NCBI GenBank assembly: GCA_030770425.1
Contig: JASJFT010000233.1
Span: 1 to 64,000 of the forward strand
Origin: Darksidea phi
Taxonomy: Eukaryota > Ascomycota > Dothideomycetes > Pleosporales > Lentitheciaceae
Reading direction: 5' to 3'
DNA length: 64,000 nt
Part shown: piece after piece, positions 61,743-64,000 of the stretch
Numbering within the stretch: the stretch's first letter is position 1
Layout of the letters: the number at the start of each line of letters is the position of its first letter
The notes under the pieces: model-generated
Database searches by the model: none
Seen by the model: the letters and a program-made list of their open reading frames with translations, nothing else
Told to the model about the DNA's origin: nothing
Program-made: the position numbers and the translations under genes

Positions 61743-62376
61743 ATCCCTTGTCGCTGATCTTGTGGTGGAGACTACCTATGGGGTTCCAGCGTCCTGCGGT
61801 ATGTGGCGGTCAGAGCTTGATATGTTTGATGGAAAAGAGGCGTAGCATTCGATAAATACACTGGATGAAGCCGCGCCAATTCTCAATCGAAACTGGCAAG
61901 GTGAGGCTGGCGATGCTGGAGGTTCGCGAGCCGGGCACTGAGATTCAACATTGCCCCGCCACAGCCTCCATGTTAAAATGGTGGCTTTAAAGCTTGGCGT
62001 TCATGGACTTCGCCCACCACACCCACCACGACCAAACAACCACAGATACACGATACATTCCCCTTACGGAAACTACAGCGACTCGGGGTCTTTGGCTCTT
62101 CCACCTGCTCCTGCCCCCCCGAAACCCCACCAGTCGCCAAACCTCCTAGCCCTGCCTGCCCACCTTCGCCGGCACCAAGTACGTCAGTCAACACCAACAC
62201 CCGGCGCCCAAGCTCCACCACGCCGCCTCTTTTCTTCTCCGCTCACACCCGCTCAGGGACCTGAGCCCACAGGACTGTCTTCCCACATTGCTACCTGACG
62301 CCCGCCCGCCATACCGCTGAGGACAGTCCCTAGCCTCGAAAACCCTCCCGTCCGTGACCTCCCACATCCGTGCATC
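61743..62376. promoter_or_regulatory. Bidirectional promoter region between the permease and PP2A scaffold genes
   Basis: A 634-bp spacer separates two divergent ATGs. On the PP2A side it is C-rich with CACCACACCCACCACG-type runs (about 62013-62030) and a pyrimidine-rich leader. No specific factor site is claimed. Short frames here are composition-driven. Confidence 0.5.
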
Positions 62377-64000
62377 ATGGAGGCAAATCAAAACGACGAG
62401 CTCTACCCGATTGCCGTCCTCATCGACGAGCTCAAGCACGACGATGTGATCTTGCGATTGAACGCCATCCATCGCCTGAACACAATAGCCCTGGCATTGG
62501 GCGCCGAGCGGACGCGGGATGAACTGATACCCTTTCTCGATGGTACGCTGCAGCAAAACGCAAATATGCGGTAACAGGGCTAATTTGGCGCGCAGAGTCT
62601 GTAGAGGACGAGGACGAGGTGCTCACAGCATTGAGCGAAGAACTGGGCAAATTCGTCGATTTCGTCGGAGGCCCCGAATACGGCCATGTGCTGCTCTCGC
62701 CCTTGGAGAATCTGGCGGCGATAGAGGAACCGCTAGTTCGGGAGAAGGTACGCGCTATGGCTGGAATCACACAAGCTCCCGCTAACGTACACAGGCTGTT
62801 GAGTCTCTGAACAAAATTTGCGAGGAGTTATCGCAGCAACAGGTCGAAGAATACTTCATTCCCCTCGTCATGCGCCTATCAAAGGCCGACTGGTTTACCT
62901 CCAAAATTTCAGCCACAGGCCTATACTGCGCGCCCTACACCCGAGCTACACCACCCTCGCAAGAGACGCTCAGACAGCACTACGGCCAGCTGGTCCACGA
63001 TGATACCCCCATGGTGCGCAGGCAGGCGGCGAACAACTTGGCAAAATTTATCAAGTGCATGCCTCCCGCGATTGTCATTGACGAAATGATTGCGCTCTTC
63101 CAGCACCTTGCAGCAGACGACCAGGACAGCGTCAGGCTCCTCACCGTGGACGTGCTTATCGCAATCGCGGAGGCGGTGCCAAAGGAGCAGCAATCAAGCC
63201 ACGGCGTGCTTCTGACGGCTCTGCGCAGTCTGTTTGAGGATAAGAGCTGGAGAGTACGATATATGGTCGCAGACCGATACGAGAAGGTCAGTTGAAGCAG
63301 CGCGTAAGACAAGCTCCAAGCTAACATGCTCTAGATCGCAAAAGCCGTCGATGAGGAGGTTGTCAACCGAGACCTAGTGCCCGCATTTGTGAAGCTTTTG
63401 AAAGACACGGAGGCAGAAGTGCGGAGTGCCATTGCGGGGCAGATCCCAGGTAAGCATATATTACTACGAGTGGCTTGGCATATAATTGACGGTAACGACA
63501 GGCTTCTGTGCCTTGCTTGAGCGAGACACTCTTCTCAGCGAGGTCATGCCGAGCATTGAGGAGCTTGTTTCCGATCAATCGCAACATGTTCGAGCCGCTC
63601 TTGGCACTCAGATTAGCGGGCTGGCCCCGATCCTCGGAAAAGACGAGTATGTAAACGTCTGCGCGTGACCGCGTGCCGTACTGACTCGGCTTAGAACCAT
63701 TTCACATCTCCTCCCCATGTTCCTGCAGATGCTCAAGGATGAGTTCCCCGACGTCCGATTGAACATCATCTCCAAGCTCGAGTCCGTCAACAATGGTATG
63801 TGACCTGTATTGATATCGACTCCACCCGCTGACGTTACTCAGTAATCGGCATCGAGCTTCTTTCTCAGTCTCTTCTTCCCGCTATTGTCCAGCTTGCTGA
63901 GGACAAGCAATGGCGCGTGCGATTGGCAATCATCGAATACGTTCCCCTACTTGCCTCCCAACTTGGTGTAAAGTTCTTCGACGAGAAGCTCAGCAGTCTC
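62377..64000 (+). CDS. TPD3: Protein phosphatase 2A scaffold subunit A (Tpd3-like), cut by the window end
   Basis: Seven exons are visible: 62377-62542, 62596-62747, 62795-63286, 63335-63449, 63502-63646, 63695-63795 and 63843 to the window end. They keep phase and give about 430 residues of an expected ~600. The product is a run of HEAT repeats, with the start [22 protein letters not shown], then [78 protein letters not shown] and [19 protein letters not shown]. These are near-invariant PP2A-A sequences. The protein holds the catalytic C subunit and regulatory B subunits together. The 3' part lies beyond the window. Confidence 0.96.

Overview
This window comes from a filamentous ascomycete (Pezizomycotina). 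A member of the Dothideomycetes, probably Pleosporales, is my best inference. The evidence is: short spliceosomal introns (about 45-105 nt, GT...AG, CTAAC/CTGAC-like branch sites) in nearly every gene; fungal-specific families (EFG1, cell-wall-integrity MAPKK, PTH11-like rhodopsin-domain membrane protein, But2-domain secreted protein, GH47 secreted mannosidase); and a long AT-rich block with the C-to-T / G-to-A signature of repeat-induced point mutation (RIP).

Layout. (1) 1-2321: the 3' end of a lightly mutated Ty3/gypsy chromo-retrotransposon (integrase, chromodomain, an antisense ORF and the 3' LTR), abutting a heavily mutated fragment of the same LTR (2322-2648). (2) About 2.3-23.2 kb: an AT-rich RIP block with no intact genes. 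It contains a 68-bp tandem repeat, a nested pair of gypsy elements (a 7.85-kb element at 6025-13878, with TAGTA target duplication, inserted in an older minus-strand gypsy element at 3060-18690), a 3.9-kb unidentified degraded stretch, and a truncated Fot1/pogo transposon ending at 23372. (3) 23.4-31.5 kb: a GC-balanced gene island with a small membrane protein, the GATOR2/SEACAT subunit Mio/Sea4, the rRNA-processing factor EFG1 and a secreted GH47 mannosidase. (4) 31478-33327: a full-length, RIP-damaged Fot1/pogo element, inverted relative to the copy at 23.4 kb, so the island lies between inverted transposon copies. (5) 33.3-46.5 kb: gene-poor but not AT-rich, with a Pro-rich repeat wall protein, a transposase relic and a But2-domain secreted protein. 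(6) 46.5-64 kb: gene-dense housekeeping and signalling DNA with Mkk2-type MAPKK, cytosolic Phe-tRNA synthetase beta, a 1,673-aa Hsp90-type ATPase/nuclease-like protein of NO VEIN type, a PTH11-like receptor, an LAT-type amino-acid permease and the PP2A scaffold subunit (cut by the window end).

Functional threads. Mio/Sea4 (amino-acid signalling to TORC1), the amino-acid permease, the PP2A scaffold and the cell-wall MAPKK are nutrient or stress signalling parts, but they are not arranged as a cluster. There is no biosynthetic gene cluster and no CRISPR. I recognised no tRNA or rRNA gene by eye. The most unusual gene is the predicted Hsp90-like ATPase plus PD-(D/E)XK-like protein (51807-57319). 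The most informative DNA structures are the nested, graded RIP relics and the inverted Fot1 pair.
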